Numbered from the stretch's first letter, positions 32,487 to 42,471 are shown. The stretch is DNA of 64,000 nt from Thalassovita aquimarina (GCF_018219815.1 NZ_JADMKU010000005.1:186001-250000); one strand, 5' to 3'. Numbers and translations: made by a program. The notes: a model not told the origin generated them from the sequence alone.

Positions 32487-32888
32487 TCAACCCGAAGGCC
32501 GGGCTTCGATCACCACGAAGGCCTGCGCCCAAGGGTGATCGTCGGTCAATGTTACGTGAATGACTGCTTCGTGCCCCGGTGGGGTCATTGCATCGAGCCG
32601 TTCCTTCGCCCAGCCGGTCACCTCCATCACGGGCTGGCCGGTATGGATGTTGCTGACCGCCATGTCCTTCCACGCGATGCCCATGCGCAATCCGGTGCCA
32701 AGCGCCTTGGAACAGGCTTCCTTCGCGGCCCAGCGTTTGGCATAGGTTCCGGCCACGTCCTTGCGCCGTTCGGCCTTGCGCTGTTCGGTTGGGGTAAAGA
32801 CACGGTCGCGGAACCTGTCGCCGAAACGGTCCAGCGTTCCGGCAATCCGGTCGATATTCGCCAGGTCGGTGCCGATACCGAGGATCAT
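32487..32888 (-). CDS. acpS: Holo-[acyl-carrier-protein] synthase
   Basis: A 133-residue 4'-phosphopantetheinyl transferase that activates [18 protein letters not shown] holds the Mg-binding aspartate (D8), and [16 protein letters not shown] has the conserved glutamate and lysine. Its start overlaps a tiny frame (32885-32968) by ATGA. It sits between pdxJ and lepB, the usual order in Rhodobacterales. Confidence 0.96.
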   Translation of the reverse strand: MILGIGTDLANIDRIAGTLDRFGDRFRDRVFTPTEQRKAERRKDVAGTYAKRWAAKEACSKALGTGLRMGIAWKDMAVSNIHTGQPVMEVTGWAKERLDAMTPPGHEAVIHVTLTDDHPWAQAFVVIEARPSG

Positions 32889-32968
32889 TCGACACGCACC
32901 CGAATATCCCCGACCGCCTTGTTCAGCGCGACGCTCAGCATGGCGGAAACGGCAAGAAACGCCCTCAT
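32885..32968 (-). CDS. Possible 27-residue peptide between pdxJ and acpS
   Basis: A short frame ([20 protein letters not shown] and seven more residues) starts three bases before the pdxJ stop region ends and overlaps the acpS start by ATGA, which suggests translational coupling. A GAGAG stretch precedes it. It may be a short leader peptide or the remnant of a longer gene. No homologue is recognised. Confidence 0.3.
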   Translation of the reverse strand: MRAFLAVSAMLSVALNKAVGDIRVRVE

Positions 32969-32971
32969 CTC

Positions 32972-33724
32972 TCAGCCTTCCCGCGCTTCGTCCATCAGGC
33001 GGCGCATTTCCTCGATCGCCGGGCCAAGACCGCGGAAAATCGCCTCGCCGATGATGAAATGGCCGATATTGAGCTCCATCACTTCGGGGAAGGCTGCGAT
33101 GGGTTTCACCGTGTCATAGGTCAGCCCGTGGCCCGCATGCACCTCGAGCCCCAGCGAATGGGCATAGGCCGACATTTCGCGCAAGGCCTCCAGTTCGGCA
33201 TCGCGTTCCTCGAAACGGCCTTCGGCATGGGCGTCGCAATAAGCACCGGTATGCAGTTCGATCACCTGCGCGCCGATCCGGGCGGCGGCCTCGATCTGTT
33301 TGCGGTCGGCGGCGATGAAAATCGACACCCGGCAACCGGCGTCGCGCAGCGGCGCGATGAAATGGGCTAGCCGGTTTTCTTCGCGGGCCACTTCCAGCCC
33401 GCCCTCGGTGGTGCGTTCCTCGCGCTTTTCGGGCACCAGGCAGACCGCGTGCGGTTTGTGCTTGAGCGCAATCGCCTGCATCTCCGCCGTCGCCGCCATT
33501 TCAAAGTTGAGCGGCACCGTCAAAGCCCTGGCCAGCCCGTCGATATCGGCGTCCGAGATATGGCGGCGGTCTTCGCGCAGATGCGCGGTGATACCGTCAG
33601 CCCCGAAGTCTTCGGCCAGCTTGGCCGCCCGCAGCGGATCGGGATAGGCCCCGCCGCGCGCGTTGCGCACCGTGGCCACATGATCGATATTCACGCCAAG
33701 ACGCAGTTTTCCCAACGGCTGCAT
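32972..33724 (-). CDS. pdxJ: Pyridoxine 5'-phosphate synthase PdxJ
   Basis: A 250-residue TIM-barrel enzyme that condenses 1-deoxyxylulose-5-phosphate with 3-amino-1-hydroxyacetone phosphate in vitamin B6 synthesis. [19 protein letters not shown] at the N-terminus holds the conserved histidine, [11 protein letters not shown] the second active-site segment, and [12 protein letters not shown] the phosphate-binding loop. Length is standard. The PLP made is the cofactor of CobC and the MalY-type enzyme in this window. Confidence 0.97.
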   Translation of the reverse strand: MQPLGKLRLGVNIDHVATVRNARGGAYPDPLRAAKLAEDFGADGITAHLREDRRHISDADIDGLARALTVPLNFEMAATAEMQAIALKHKPHAVCLVPEKREERTTEGGLEVAREENRLAHFIAPLRDAGCRVSIFIAADRKQIEAAARIGAQVIELHTGAYCDAHAEGRFEERDAELEALREMSAYAHSLGLEVHAGHGLTYDTVKPIAAFPEVMELNIGHFIIGEAIFRGLGPAIEEMRRLMDEAREG

Positions 33725-33766
33725 GGCCCACTCCTTCGTATTCCGAACGACCTGTTTGCGGCCAAC

Positions 33767-34429
33767 CTAGTCGCCTTTTGGCGGCTCGTCAGCCTTCAGA
33801 TGGGCTTTTTTCTTCAAGGCGTTGAATTTCGCCTTCAACGCCCCCTTGCGGCGGTTCTGATAGGCCCGGATCAGCGGCACCGAGATATAATAACAGACCA
33901 GTCCGGCTACGATTCCGGGGATGATGCCGCCGATCATGTAGGGGAAAAATACCTCGTCATAGAAGATGGCAAGCCCGTGCCAGTCCATGTCGTGATCGGA
34001 GAACACGGCAAGGAAATTGTGCTGCAGGTCGGCGCTGGCATCGAGGAACTTGCCCGCCAGTGACCGTTCGACATCGTGATCCGCCCCGGGATGACGCCCG
34101 AGCAGGAAATACCCCGTCTTCATCGAAATCACGCCGATCGGCAGATAGGTCAGCGGGTTGCCGAAAAACGTGCCCAGAAGCGCCGCAAGGATGTTGCCGC
34201 GCAGGATGAAGGCCAGCGTCCCGGCGACCACGAAGTGCATACCGAAAAACGGGGTGAAGGTGGTGAAGACCCCGGCGAAAATGCCGCGGGCGATCTTTTC
34301 GGGGGAATCGGGCAGCCGGTGCAGCCGGTGTTTGACATACTGCGCCGCCCGGCCCCAGCCACCGCGGGGCCAGAAGAATTCGAACACGATCCTCCAGATC
34401 GGTCGGCGGTCGCGGCGTTTGAAGACCAA
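33767..34429 (-). CDS. DUF2062 membrane protein
   Basis: A 220-residue protein with three to four membrane segments and the DUF2062 block GIFAGVFTTFTPFFGMHFVV followed by GTFFGNPLTYLPIG. A TTG start at 34429 is chosen because AGGAGG stands at the right distance before it and the protein then opens VFKRRDRRPIW, as I recall for relatives; the open frame itself goes on upstream into the rsh end. The function of the family is unknown. It lies between rsh and pdxJ in the long minus-strand series. Confidence 0.85.
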   Translation of the reverse strand: MVFKRRDRRPIWRIVFEFFWPRGGWGRAAQYVKHRLHRLPDSPEKIARGIFAGVFTTFTPFFGMHFVVAGTLAFILRGNILAALLGTFFGNPLTYLPIGVISMKTGYFLLGRHPGADHDVERSLAGKFLDASADLQHNFLAVFSDHDMDWHGLAIFYDEVFFPYMIGGIIPGIVAGLVCYYISVPLIRAYQNRRKGALKAKFNALKKKAHLKADEPPKGD

Positions 34430-34445
34430 GGCTTGCGCCCTCCTG

Positions 34446-36578
34446 CTATCCCGCTTGCGTCGTGACGCGCGACGGATCCCGGTATCTGCGGACCTCCGCG
34501 ACATCGCTTTCGGCTTCCAGCGCCGACATCACAGAATGCAGATGCTCGGCGTCCCGCAAATCGACCTCCACCAGCAAGCGGAAGAAATCCGGCTTGCGGT
34601 CCTCGAACGTCAGGTCCGAGATATTGGCCTTCTGTTCCCCGATCAATGTGCAAACACGGCCCAGCACACCGGCATCGTTGCCGATGGTCAATTCCAGCGT
34701 CGTGGCGTGGATCGCGGGATGCTTGCCGGCGTGCCAATGCAGATCCATCCAGCGCTGCGGCTGATCCTCGAAGGCTTCCAGTGCTTCGCAATCGATGGCG
34801 TGCACGATCACGCCCTTGCCGCGATGCGAAATGCCCACGATGCGTTCGCCGGGCAGCGGCTGGCAGCACCTGGCGATGGTGAAATGCTGATCATGCGACA
34901 GGCCCACCACGGCGCCGCGCAGTTCGATATCGTCCGATTCCGCTTCGCTCAGGTCCGGATAGACCGCATGCAGCACTTCGCGGGTCGTCAGTTCGGCGCT
35001 GCCCAACCTGGCCAGCAGCATGTCGATATCTTCGACACGCAGGTTGCGGGCGGCGGTTTCCAGCGCCTTGTCGGTCGCCTTCTTGCCGACATGTTCGAAA
35101 GCCGAGCGGGCCAGTTCGCGGCCCAGCTTGATGAAGCGTTCGCGGTCCACTTCGCGCAGCGCCCGGCGGATCGCGGTGCGCGCCTTGCCGGTGATGGCGA
35201 TATCGAGCCAGGTGGCCTGTGGCGTCTGGCCCTCGGCGGTGATGATTTCCACCGACTGGCCGTTCTTCACCCGGGTCCACAACGGCACCCGCATCCCGTC
35301 GACCTTGGCGCCGACGCAGGCATTGCCGATCCGGGTGTGGATGGCATAGGCGAAATCGATCGGCGTCGCGCCCTTGGGCAGTTTCACAACCTCGCCCTTC
35401 GGGGTGAAGCAGAACACCTTGTCCGAATACATTTCCAGCTTCACGGCTTCCATGAATTCGGCGTGGTCTTCCTCGGCGTCGAACTGTTCGGTCAGCGAAG
35501 CAATCCATTTCGCCGGATCGACGGCGAAGGGGTTCTTGGCCCGCACCCCATCGCGGTAGGACCAATGCGCCGCCACCCCGGTTTCGGCCACGTCATGCAT
35601 CTGACGGGTGCGGATCTGCACCTCGACCCGCTTGCCGTCGCGGCCCGACACGGTGGTGTGAATCGACCGGTAACCGTTCGATTTCGGCTGGCTGATGTAA
35701 TCCTTGAACCGGCCCGGCACCGCGCGCCAGCGCTGGTGGATCACGCCCAGGGCACGGTAGCAGTCGTCTTCGCTGTTGGTGATGACGCGGAAGCCGTAGA
35801 TATCGGACAGGCGCGAGAATCCGACATCCTTTTCAGACATCTTGCGCCAGATCGAATAGGGTTTCTTGGCGCGGCCGAAAACCTGCGCCTCGACGCCCGC
35901 CTCTTCGAACTCCTGCCGCATGTCGCCAGTGATGCGGTGGATCACATCGCCGGTTTCCTTCTGCAGCATCACGAAGCGGCGCATGATCGAAGCGCGGGCC
36001 TCGGGATTGAGCACCTTGAAGGCGAGGTCTTCCAATTCCTCGCGCATCGACTGCATCCCCATGCGCCCCGCCAAGGGCGCGAAGATTTCCATCGTCTCGC
36101 GTGCCTTCTGCGCCTGCTTTTCGGGGCGCATCGCCTTGATCGTGCGCATGTTGTGCAGGCGGTCGGCCAGCTTCACCAGGATCACCCGCAGGTCCTTGGA
36201 CATCGCCATGAACAGCTTGCGGAAGTTTTCCGCCTGCTTCGTCTCGGAACTGGACAGTTGCAGATTGGTCAGCTTGGTGACGCCATCGACCAAATCCGCC
36301 ACCTCCTTGCCGAACATCCGTTCGACCTCGGCATAGGACGCCTTGGTATCCTCGATCGTGTCATGCAGCAGGGCCGTCACGATGGTGGCATCGTCCAGAC
36401 GCTGTTCGGTCAGGATCGCGGCAACGGCAACGGGATGGGAAAAATAGGGTTCGCCGGAATGGCGGAACTGCCCCTCATGCATGGCGAGGCCGAATTCATA
36501 GGCCTCGCGCAGCAGGTTTTCATTGGTCTTCGGGTTATAATTGCGGACAAGGGCGATCAGGTCGTCAACCGCGATCAT
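34446..36578 (-). CDS. rsh: Bifunctional (p)ppGpp synthetase/hydrolase (Rsh)
   Basis: A 710-residue RelA/SpoT homologue. The N-terminal HD hydrolase domain shows HPVAVAAILTEQ and ALLHDTIEDT (about residues 48-77); the synthetase domain has GRFKDYISQPKSNGYRSIHT (about 285-310). TGS (VFCFTPKGEVVKLPKG) and ACT domains follow. With both active sites intact it should make and degrade (p)ppGpp, as in alphaproteobacteria with a single Rsh. It follows rpoZ by 30 bases, the usual pairing. Confidence 0.96.
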   Translation of the reverse strand: MIAVDDLIALVRNYNPKTNENLLREAYEFGLAMHEGQFRHSGEPYFSHPVAVAAILTEQRLDDATIVTALLHDTIEDTKASYAEVERMFGKEVADLVDGVTKLTNLQLSSSETKQAENFRKLFMAMSKDLRVILVKLADRLHNMRTIKAMRPEKQAQKARETMEIFAPLAGRMGMQSMREELEDLAFKVLNPEARASIMRRFVMLQKETGDVIHRITGDMRQEFEEAGVEAQVFGRAKKPYSIWRKMSEKDVGFSRLSDIYGFRVITNSEDDCYRALGVIHQRWRAVPGRFKDYISQPKSNGYRSIHTTVSGRDGKRVEVQIRTRQMHDVAETGVAAHWSYRDGVRAKNPFAVDPAKWIASLTEQFDAEEDHAEFMEAVKLEMYSDKVFCFTPKGEVVKLPKGATPIDFAYAIHTRIGNACVGAKVDGMRVPLWTRVKNGQSVEIITAEGQTPQATWLDIAITGKARTAIRRALREVDRERFIKLGRELARSAFEHVGKKATDKALETAARNLRVEDIDMLLARLGSAELTTREVLHAVYPDLSEAESDDIELRGAVVGLSHDQHFTIARCCQPLPGERIVGISHRGKGVIVHAIDCEALEAFEDQPQRWMDLHWHAGKHPAIHATTLELTIGNDAGVLGRVCTLIGEQKANISDLTFEDRKPDFFRLLVEVDLRDAEHLHSVMSALEAESDVAEVRRYRDPSRVTTQAG

Positions 36579-36608
36579 CTTGTCCTTAACCCCTTATGTG
36601 GAACAGGC

Positions 36609-36965
36609 TCAGTTCTGGCCCTGTGCTTCCATCAGCTGCCGCAGCAGCATTTCTTCGGACATGTCGTCCTCGGCCGGTTTGTCGGCCTCGCCGCCACCCA
36701 TGAGAAGCGCCATCGAATCTTCTTCCGGTTCGTCCACTTCGATCTGGGTCTGGTTGCTTTCGATCAGGCGCTCGCGCAGATCGTCGGCCGACTGGGTTTC
36801 CTCGGCGATTTCGCGCAAGGCGACGACCGGGTTCTTGTCGTTATCACGGTCCACGGTCAGAGACGAACCGGAGGCGATCTCGCGCGCACGGTGCGCAGCA
36901 AGCATCACGAGCTCGAAACGGTTCGGTACCTTGTCGACGCAGTCTTCTACGGTAACGCGGGCCAT
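36609..36965 (-). CDS. rpoZ: RNA polymerase omega subunit
   Basis: A 118-residue omega subunit. [20 protein letters not shown] and [13 protein letters not shown] are the family hallmarks, and the acidic C-terminal tail is typical of alphaproteobacteria. The start at 36965 fits this N-terminus; four extra codons upstream are not supported. It sits between folK and rsh; omega is part of a ppGpp-binding site on RNA polymerase in E. coli. Confidence 0.95.
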   Translation of the reverse strand: MARVTVEDCVDKVPNRFELVMLAAHRAREIASGSSLTVDRDNDKNPVVALREIAEETQSADDLRERLIESNQTQIEVDEPEEDSMALLMGGGEADKPAEDDMSEEMLLRQLMEAQGQN

Positions 36966-37039
36966 GGGACACTCCAATCATTGGACGGGCTGTAGAAAGG
37001 GTGTATTTACGGCGGCAGCATACGATTGACAAGCCGAAA

Positions 37040-37606
37040 TCACACCGCGACGACCGCCGCGCGCGCCTCTGCGGGCAATTCATCGCATAATTCGGTGACG
37101 GTTTTGCCCAGAAGCGGATGTTTCCACCCCGGCGCCACGTCGGCAAGAGGCACAAGAACGAAAGCACGGTCCTGTATCCGCGGATGCGGAAGAATCAGTT
37201 GCTTCGGCGCGGCCTGCATCTGCTGCGCAACCGGCAATTCCATCCATTGCCGGACCGTATCCCTATCCGGCGAAATTTGATTGTCGATGGCAATTATATC
37301 GAGATCCAGCGTCCTTCCGCCCCACCGGGACAATCTGACACGACCGAAATCCATTTCAACTTTATGGAGAAATTCCAGAATTTTTTCCGGCCTCCAATCC
37401 GTGCGGCAGCGTATGGCGGCGTTTATGTAGTCCGGGCCGGCACCGGCAGGGAAGCAAGGTGTTTTAAAAAAACGACTTTCCTCAACCACATCCAGCCCGC
37501 CCGCGCGCAGAATCCTGATCGCCTTGCGCAGCGTGTCGGCGGGCAAATCCCCGTCCAGCGGCAAGTTTGCGCCGAGAGCGATGAGCACATCTTGGGTAGT
37601 ACCCAT
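37040..37606 (-). CDS. folK: 2-amino-4-hydroxy-6-hydroxymethyldihydropteridine pyrophosphokinase
   Basis: A 188-residue HPPK that transfers pyrophosphate from ATP to the pterin in folate synthesis. ALGANL near the start, GRVRLSRWGGRTLDLDIIAI with the Mg-binding aspartates (about residues 98-117), and LPHPRIQDRAFVLVPLADV are the family signatures. The ATG at 37606 gives MGTTQDVLIALGAN. It is the first gene of the long minus-strand series that runs to recO, and is divergent from the NYN-domain gene. Confidence 0.95.
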   Translation of the reverse strand: MGTTQDVLIALGANLPLDGDLPADTLRKAIRILRAGGLDVVEESRFFKTPCFPAGAGPDYINAAIRCRTDWRPEKILEFLHKVEMDFGRVRLSRWGGRTLDLDIIAIDNQISPDRDTVRQWMELPVAQQMQAAPKQLILPHPRIQDRAFVLVPLADVAPGWKHPLLGKTVTELCDELPAEARAAVVAV

Positions 37607-37750
37607 ATTCCGACCTATCCTTTTGATACGCGCACTCAACTTGCACGGCATAGTAATAACACTTATTTTCGGCGCCCAAGCGAGGCGACGAATTTTTTAA
37701 CCTATTCACTCACGGACTAGTCGCCAAGCTGATAATCGGAAGGAAATTTG

Positions 37751-38320
37751 ATGTTCTACAAAGACGAACGGCTGGCGCTGTTCATCGATGGGTCTAACCT
37801 GTACGCCGCCGCCAAAGCGCTTGGGTTCGATATCGACTACAAGCTTCTGCGGCAGGAATTCATGCGTCGCGGAAAATTGCTGCGCGCCTTTTACTACACT
37901 GCCCTGCTGGAGAATGATGAATATTCTCCGATCCGCCCGCTGGTCGACTGGCTGCATTACAACGGTTTCACCATGGTCACCAAACCGGCCAAGGAATACA
38001 CCGACAGTCAGGGACGCCGGAAGGTCAAGGGCAACATGGATATCGAACTGACCGTCGATGCCATGGAACTGGCCCCTCGGGTTGATCATATCGTGCTGTT
38101 TTCCGGCGACGGCGATTTCCGTCCGCTGGTGGAAAGCCTGCAGCGTCAGGGCGTGCGTGTTTCGGTCGTTTCGACCATCCGCAGCCAACCGCCAATGATT
38201 GCCGACGAACTGCGCCGCCAGGCCGATAATTTCATCGAACTGGACGAGCTGAAGGAAGCGATCGGGCGCCCGCCGCGGGAAAATCCCGTGGAACGCGAGG
38301 TCGCCTATAACGACCACTGA
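37751..38320 (+). CDS. NYN domain protein (LabA/DUF88 family)
   Basis: A 189-residue protein of the PIN-like NYN fold. FIDGSNLYAAAKALGFDIDY holds the first conserved aspartate and asparagine, KGNMDIELTVDAMEL the next acidic residues, and FSGDGDFRPLVESLQRQGV the SGDGDF motif. NYN proteins are predicted metal-dependent ribonucleases; the cellular role here is unknown. The ATG at 37751 is preceded by GGAAGGAAATTTG. A terminator follows directly. Confidence 0.9.
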   Translation: MFYKDERLALFIDGSNLYAAAKALGFDIDYKLLRQEFMRRGKLLRAFYYTALLENDEYSPIRPLVDWLHYNGFTMVTKPAKEYTDSQGRRKVKGNMDIELTVDAMELAPRVDHIVLFSGDGDFRPLVESLQRQGVRVSVVSTIRSQPPMIADELRRQADNFIELDELKEAIGRPPRENPVEREVAYNDH

Positions 38321-38325
38321 GAAAT

Positions 38326-38345
38326 CCGGGGCCAACGCGCCCCGG
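38326..38345 (+). terminator. Rho-independent terminator after the NYN gene
   Basis: CCGGGGC pairs with GCCCCGG over a 6-base loop and is followed by TTTTCATTTTC, six bases after the stop codon. Confidence 0.88.
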
Positions 38346-38455
38346 TTTTCATTTTCAGCCCCAGTGCAAGGCGGCCCGCGCCGCCGGATGCAGGCTTGCG
38401 GTCTTTACGCAAGCCGCTTTCCGGCTTACCTGTTCCGCAACAGGAGACGCAGACC

Positions 38456-39406
38456 ATGACCAAACCGCCGCTCACCCTCTACCTTGCCGCGCCGCGCGGC
38501 TTCTGCGCCGGCGTCGACCGCGCCATCAAGATCGTCGAAATGGCGATCCAGAAATGGGGCGCGCCGGTCTATGTCCGCCACGAAATCGTGCATAACAAAT
38601 TCGTGGTCGACAGCCTGAAGGAACAGGGCGCGGTGTTCGTCGAGGAACTGGACGAATGCCCTGACGACCGCCCGGTGATCTTTTCCGCCCACGGGGTGGC
38701 GAAATCGGTCCCCGAAGCGGCCGAGGCGCGGCAGATGATCTATGTCGATGCCACCTGCCCGCTGGTGTCGAAGGTGCATATCGAAGCCGAAAGGCATTCC
38801 GAAAACGGGTTGCAGATCATCATGATCGGCCATGCAGGCCACCCCGAAACCATCGGCACGATGGGGCAGTTGCCCGAGGGCGAGGTATTGCTGGTCGAAA
38901 CCGTCGCCGACGTGGCGACTGTGGACGTTCGCGATCCCGAAAAACTGGCCTTCGTGACCCAGACCACGCTTTCGATCGACGACACCAAGGATATCGTCGC
39001 GGCGCTGCAGGCGCGTTTCCTCGCGATCCAGGGCCCGCATAAGGAAGACATCTGCTACGCCACGACCAACCGGCAGGAAGCCGTGAAGGCAATGGCACCG
39101 AAGATCGACGCCTTGCTGGTGGTGGGCGCGCCCAATTCGTCGAATTCCCGCCGTCTGGTCGAAGTCGGCGCGCGCAACGGCTGCAAATATGCCCAGTTGG
39201 TGCAGCGTGCCACCGATATCGACTGGCGCGCTTTGGAAGGGATCAAATCCATCGGCATCACCGCCGGGGCTTCGGCCCCCGAAGTTCTGGTCGATGAAGT
39301 CATCGCCGCTCTGTGCGACCGCTTCGACGTGACCGTGGCGGAGGTCGAAACCGCCAAGGAAAACGTCGAATTCAAGGTGCCCCGCGTGCTGAGAGAACCG
39401 GCCTGA
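38456..39406 (+). CDS. ispH: 4-hydroxy-3-methylbut-2-enyl diphosphate reductase
   Basis: A 316-residue [4Fe-4S] enzyme making IPP and DMAPP in the non-mevalonate isoprenoid pathway. The three cluster cysteines are in [24 protein letters not shown] and [21 protein letters not shown] and the [15 protein letters not shown] segment also fit. The start at 38456 ([15 protein letters not shown]) follows ACAGGAGACGCAGACC. A small hairpin (38393-38415, arms GGCTTGCG/CGCAAGCC) lies just before the ribosome-binding site. It heads a tight plus-strand series with the methyltransferase, rnhA and a membrane protein. Confidence 0.97.
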   Translation: MTKPPLTLYLAAPRGFCAGVDRAIKIVEMAIQKWGAPVYVRHEIVHNKFVVDSLKEQGAVFVEELDECPDDRPVIFSAHGVAKSVPEAAEARQMIYVDATCPLVSKVHIEAERHSENGLQIIMIGHAGHPETIGTMGQLPEGEVLLVETVADVATVDVRDPEKLAFVTQTTLSIDDTKDIVAALQARFLAIQGPHKEDICYATTNRQEAVKAMAPKIDALLVVGAPNSSNSRRLVEVGARNGCKYAQLVQRATDIDWRALEGIKSIGITAGASAPEVLVDEVIAALCDRFDVTVAEVETAKENVEFKVPRVLREPA

Positions 39407-39408
39407 GA

Positions 39409-39996
39409 ATGGATGAAGAAACCATCCGAATCTATGATGCCCGCGCGGAGGATTATGCGCAGGTGACAGCGGCGGATGCACCGGGACGGTTGCTGCGCGA
39501 TTTCATCACCGCCGTTCCGACAGGCGGTCGCGTGCTGGACCTGGGCTGCGGCCCGGGGATCGATGCGGGATTGATGGCGCAAGCGGACCTGCGGGTCGAC
39601 GCCGCGGATGCCTCGGCCGAAATGGTGGCGCTTGCGGACCAGCGCCCCGGAGTTTCCGCGCGGCAGGCCACGTTTGACGAACTGGTTGCCGAAGCGGTCT
39701 ATGAAGGCATCTGGGCCAATTTCAGCCTGCTGCACGCCCCGCGCAACGACATGCCGCGCCACCTGGCGGCGATCCACCGCGCGCTGAAGCCGGGCGGACG
39801 GTTTCACATGGCGGTCAAGACCGGCGAAGGCGAAAAGCGCGATTCGATCGGGCGCTACTACAGCTACTACACGGAACCCGAATTGATGCGCCTGTTGCAG
39901 GATGCGGGTTTCACCGCGACAAAAATTGTGCACGGCAGCGATAAAGGGCTGGACGGGGTCGTGGCCGATTGGATATCCGTTGCCTCCCATGCCTGA
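39409..39996 (+). CDS. Class I SAM-dependent methyltransferase
   Basis: A 195-residue methyltransferase. Motif I is [13 protein letters not shown] (about residues 42-54), motif [16 protein letters not shown], then [19 protein letters not shown] and [12 protein letters not shown] as motifs III-IV. It starts two bases after the ispH stop and its last eight bases overlap rnhA, so it is translated within the same operon. The substrate is unknown; small UbiE/Tam-like enzymes of this type act on diverse small molecules. Confidence 0.88.
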   Translation: MDEETIRIYDARAEDYAQVTAADAPGRLLRDFITAVPTGGRVLDLGCGPGIDAGLMAQADLRVDAADASAEMVALADQRPGVSARQATFDELVAEAVYEGIWANFSLLHAPRNDMPRHLAAIHRALKPGGRFHMAVKTGEGEKRDSIGRYYSYYTEPELMRLLQDAGFTATKIVHGSDKGLDGVVADWISVASHA

Positions 39997-40441
39997 ACTC
40001 TATGCATATACCGACGGAGCGTGCTCCGGTAATCCCGGCCCCGGCGGGTGGGGCGTCCTGCTGCGCGCAACGGATGGCGACACCATCCTGAAGGAACGCC
40101 AACTCAAGGGCGGCGCGGCAGAAACCACCAATAACAAGATGGAACTGATGGCCGCCATCATGGCGCTGGAAACGCTGGAAAAGCCCAGCAGCCTCACCAT
40201 CGTCACCGACAGCGCCTATGTCAAAAACGGCGTCACCGGGTGGATTTTCGGCTGGAAGAAAAACGGCTGGAAAACCTCGAACAAGAAGCCGGTCAAAAAC
40301 GTCGAGCTGTGGCAGCGCCTGGACGCGGCGCAGTCCCGCCACCGGGTCAGCTGGGAATGGGTCAAGGGGCATGCCGGCCACCCGGAAAACGAACTGGCCG
40401 ACGAACTGGCGCGCGCGGGCATGGCGCCCTATAAACCCTGA
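39989..40441 (+). CDS. rnhA: Ribonuclease HI
   Basis: A 150-residue RNase H that removes RNA from RNA-DNA hybrids. Catalytic residues are in [16 protein letters not shown] (first aspartate), [11 protein letters not shown] (glutamate), VTDSAYV (aspartate) and ENELADELA (last aspartate), with [11 protein letters not shown] as the histidine loop. The ATG at 39989 lies inside the methyltransferase stop region. Confidence 0.97.
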   Translation: MPELYAYTDGACSGNPGPGGWGVLLRATDGDTILKERQLKGGAAETTNNKMELMAAIMALETLEKPSSLTIVTDSAYVKNGVTGWIFGWKKNGWKTSNKKPVKNVELWQRLDAAQSRHRVSWEWVKGHAGHPENELADELARAGMAPYKP

Positions 40442-40443
40442 GC

Positions 40444-41064
40444 ATGACAAACCTGATCCTGCTGGATTACGCCTCGGTACTGGTCTTTGCCCTGACCGGT
40501 GCTCTGGCTGCGTCGCGCGCGCAGCTGGACCTTGTGGGCTTCATGTTCATCGCCAATCTGACCGCGCTTGGCGGCGGCACCCTGCGCGACGTGCTGCTGG
40601 ATCGGACCCCGCTGTGGGTCGCGCAGCCGGGTTTCGTGGCGGTCGCATCGCTGGCCGCTGCGGTGGTGTTCTTCACCGCGCATCTGCTGGAAAGCCGCTA
40701 TCGCGCGCTGCTGTGGTTCGACAGCCTCGCACTGGCCGTCGCCGTGCCCGCCGGCGCAGGCGTGGCGATCAGCCTGGGCCATCCCTGGCCCGTCACGGTG
40801 ATCATGGGCACGCTAACCGGCACCTTCGGCGGCATGATGCGCGACGTCGTCTGCAACGAGGTACCACTGGTTCTGAAGAAGGGCGAACTTTACGTCACCG
40901 CCGCCTTTGCCGGATCCGCCGCCACGGTATTGACGGCCACGGCGGCCGCAGATCCGCTGATCGTTGCCGCGGCCGGGGGATTGGTGACATGGGCGTTGCG
41001 CGCGGGGTCGCTGGCCTTCGGCTGGAGCCTGCCGAGCTACAAGAGCCGCCCGCCGCGCTTATAA
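40444..41064 (+). CDS. Trimeric intracellular cation channel (UPF0126/YadS) family membrane protein
   Basis: A 206-residue protein with about seven hydrophobic helices and two related halves, each with a glycine-rich kinked helix (LTALGGGTLRDVLLDRTPLW and GTFGGMMRDVVCNEVPLVL). The GG-TLRDVL/GGMMRDVV repeats are diagnostic for the TRIC/UPF0126 group of potassium-type channels. It starts two bases after rnhA. Confidence 0.9.
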   Translation: MTNLILLDYASVLVFALTGALAASRAQLDLVGFMFIANLTALGGGTLRDVLLDRTPLWVAQPGFVAVASLAAAVVFFTAHLLESRYRALLWFDSLALAVAVPAGAGVAISLGHPWPVTVIMGTLTGTFGGMMRDVVCNEVPLVLKKGELYVTAAFAGSAATVLTATAAADPLIVAAAGGLVTWALRAGSLAFGWSLPSYKSRPPRL

Positions 41065-41065
41065 T

Positions 41066-41302
41066 TCACTTCTTCTGGAAGCTCTGCCAGGCCCAGATCA
41101 GCAGCATCGCGCCCAGAACCGCGCCGACCAGCCCGGCCGCCATCCCCATCATCGTCAGCAGCGCGCGCAGCACCAGCCCGCCGATCAATGCCCCCGCGAT
41201 GCCGATGCCGATGGTGGTGATGATATCGGTTTCCACCTTCATAAGCCGGGTCGCCAGGAACCCGGCGGCCGCCCCGATGATGATCAGCCAGACGATAGAC
41301 AT
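41066..41302 (-). CDS. GlsB/YeaQ/YmgE-type small membrane protein
   Basis: A 78-residue protein with three hydrophobic segments rich in glycine (IIIGAAAGFLATRLMK, GIGIAGALIGGLVLRALL, and a C-terminal helix). The pattern fits the transglycosylase-associated/GlsB stress-response membrane family; the molecular role is unknown. It converges with the TRIC-type gene and follows another small membrane gene by nine bases. Confidence 0.8.
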   Translation of the reverse strand: MSIVWLIIIGAAAGFLATRLMKVETDIITTIGIGIAGALIGGLVLRALLTMMGMAAGLVGAVLGAMLLIWAWQSFQKK

Positions 41303-41311
41303 GGCATGCTC

Positions 41312-41548
41312 CTACTTGCGGTAATGGGTGGGCACGATGATCAGCGCCCCGATGGAAGACAATATGGCATCGATGCCCGGCGCGCCAAAACGCAGCCCGA
41401 ACATGATGCGGATGAAATAGAACAGAAAGGCCCCGCCGACGCAGATGATGATCGAGGGCAGATAACCGTTGCGGGTGAAGCCGGTCTTTTCCGACAGGTA
41501 ACCAACGATCCCGGCAATCACCACGGTTCCGATCAGCGTTGGAAACAT
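41312..41548 (-). CDS. Small membrane protein, GlsB-neighbour
   Basis: A 78-residue protein with three hydrophobic stretches (about residues 3-20, 30-50, 58-72). MFPTLIGTVVIAGIVGYLSE and RNGYLPSIIICVGGAF look like a second member of the glycine-rich small membrane family next door, but I cannot assign it firmly. It lies between fmt and the GlsB-type gene in the same direction. Confidence 0.65.
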   Translation of the reverse strand: MFPTLIGTVVIAGIVGYLSEKTGFTRNGYLPSIIICVGGAFLFYFIRIMFGLRFGAPGIDAILSSIGALIIVPTHYRK

Positions 41549-41565
41549 CTGCCTTTTCTCCCGGG

Positions 41566-42471
41566 TTAGAGCCGCGTTCCCTTGGCGAGAGGCATCCCGC
41601 GCAGGAATATATCGGCATCCTGTGCCGCCTTGCCCGCCCGTTGCAAGCGCAAAAGCTGTACCGCGCCGGTGCCGCAGGCCACCCTCAGTTGATCGTCCAG
41701 CACCGCGCCCGGCTCCCCTGCCCCATCGGCCAGGCGCGACGCCAGCAGCTTGATGCGCTGGCCGTCATGTTCGATGAAGGCGCCCGGGAAGGGCGAGAGG
41801 CCCCGGATCTTGCGGTCGACCTCTTCGGCCGTCGCGGTCCAGTCGATCGCCGCCTCGGCCTTGTCGATCTTGTGGGCATAGGTCACGCCGTCTTCGGGCT
41901 GCACCTCGGGCGTCAGGCTGTCAAGTTGCTCCAACGCCTCGACGATCAGCTTCGCGCCCATTTCGGACAGACGATCATGCAGACCGGCGGTGGTTTCCTC
42001 CGCCCCAATCGGCGTGACCTGCCGCAGCAGCACCGGGCCGGTGTCGAGCCCCGCCTCCATCTGCATGATGCAGATGCCGGTTTCCGCATCCCCCGCCATG
42101 ATCGCGCGATGGATCGGCGCCGCCCCGCGCCAGCGCGGCAGCAGCGAAGCGTGGATGTTCAGGCAGCCGTGTTTGGGGGCATCAAGAACGGGTTGCGGCA
42201 GGATCAGCCCATAGGCCACCACGACCGCCACATCGGCGTTGAGATCGGCGAAGGCCGCCTGTTCCTCGGGCGATTTCAAGGACACCGGGTGGCGCACCTC
42301 CAGCCCCAGTTCCAGGGCGCGGGCATGAACAGGTGTCGGCCGGTCCTTCTTGCCCCGCCCCGCCGGGCGCGGCGGCTGGCAATAGACGGCGGCGATATCG
42401 TGGCCGGCATCGACCAGCGCCTGCAGCACCGGCACGGAAAAGTCCGGCGTCCCCATGAAAATCACACGCAT
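41566..42471 (-). CDS. fmt: Methionyl-tRNA formyltransferase
   Basis: A 301-residue enzyme that formylates initiator Met-tRNA with 10-formyl-THF. [15 protein letters not shown] at the N-terminus, [18 protein letters not shown] with the catalytic asparagine and histidine, and [17 protein letters not shown] with the aspartate are the family blocks; a C-terminal OB-like domain follows. It is 17 bases downstream of the deformylase-like gene, so formylation and deformylation genes are grouped. Confidence 0.97.
   Translation of the reverse strand: MRVIFMGTPDFSVPVLQALVDAGHDIAAVYCQPPRPAGRGKKDRPTPVHARALELGLEVRHPVSLKSPEEQAAFADLNADVAVVVAYGLILPQPVLDAPKHGCLNIHASLLPRWRGAAPIHRAIMAGDAETGICIMQMEAGLDTGPVLLRQVTPIGAEETTAGLHDRLSEMGAKLIVEALEQLDSLTPEVQPEDGVTYAHKIDKAEAAIDWTATAEEVDRKIRGLSPFPGAFIEHDGQRIKLLASRLADGAGEPGAVLDDQLRVACGTGAVQLLRLQRAGKAAQDADIFLRGMPLAKGTRL

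Noticed and set aside
34158-36995. A 945-codon open frame on the plus strand opposite rsh
   Set aside because: It is antisense to a clear RelA/SpoT homologue and its translation is rich in H, R and G with no recognisable domain; high-GC third-position bias leaves such frames open.
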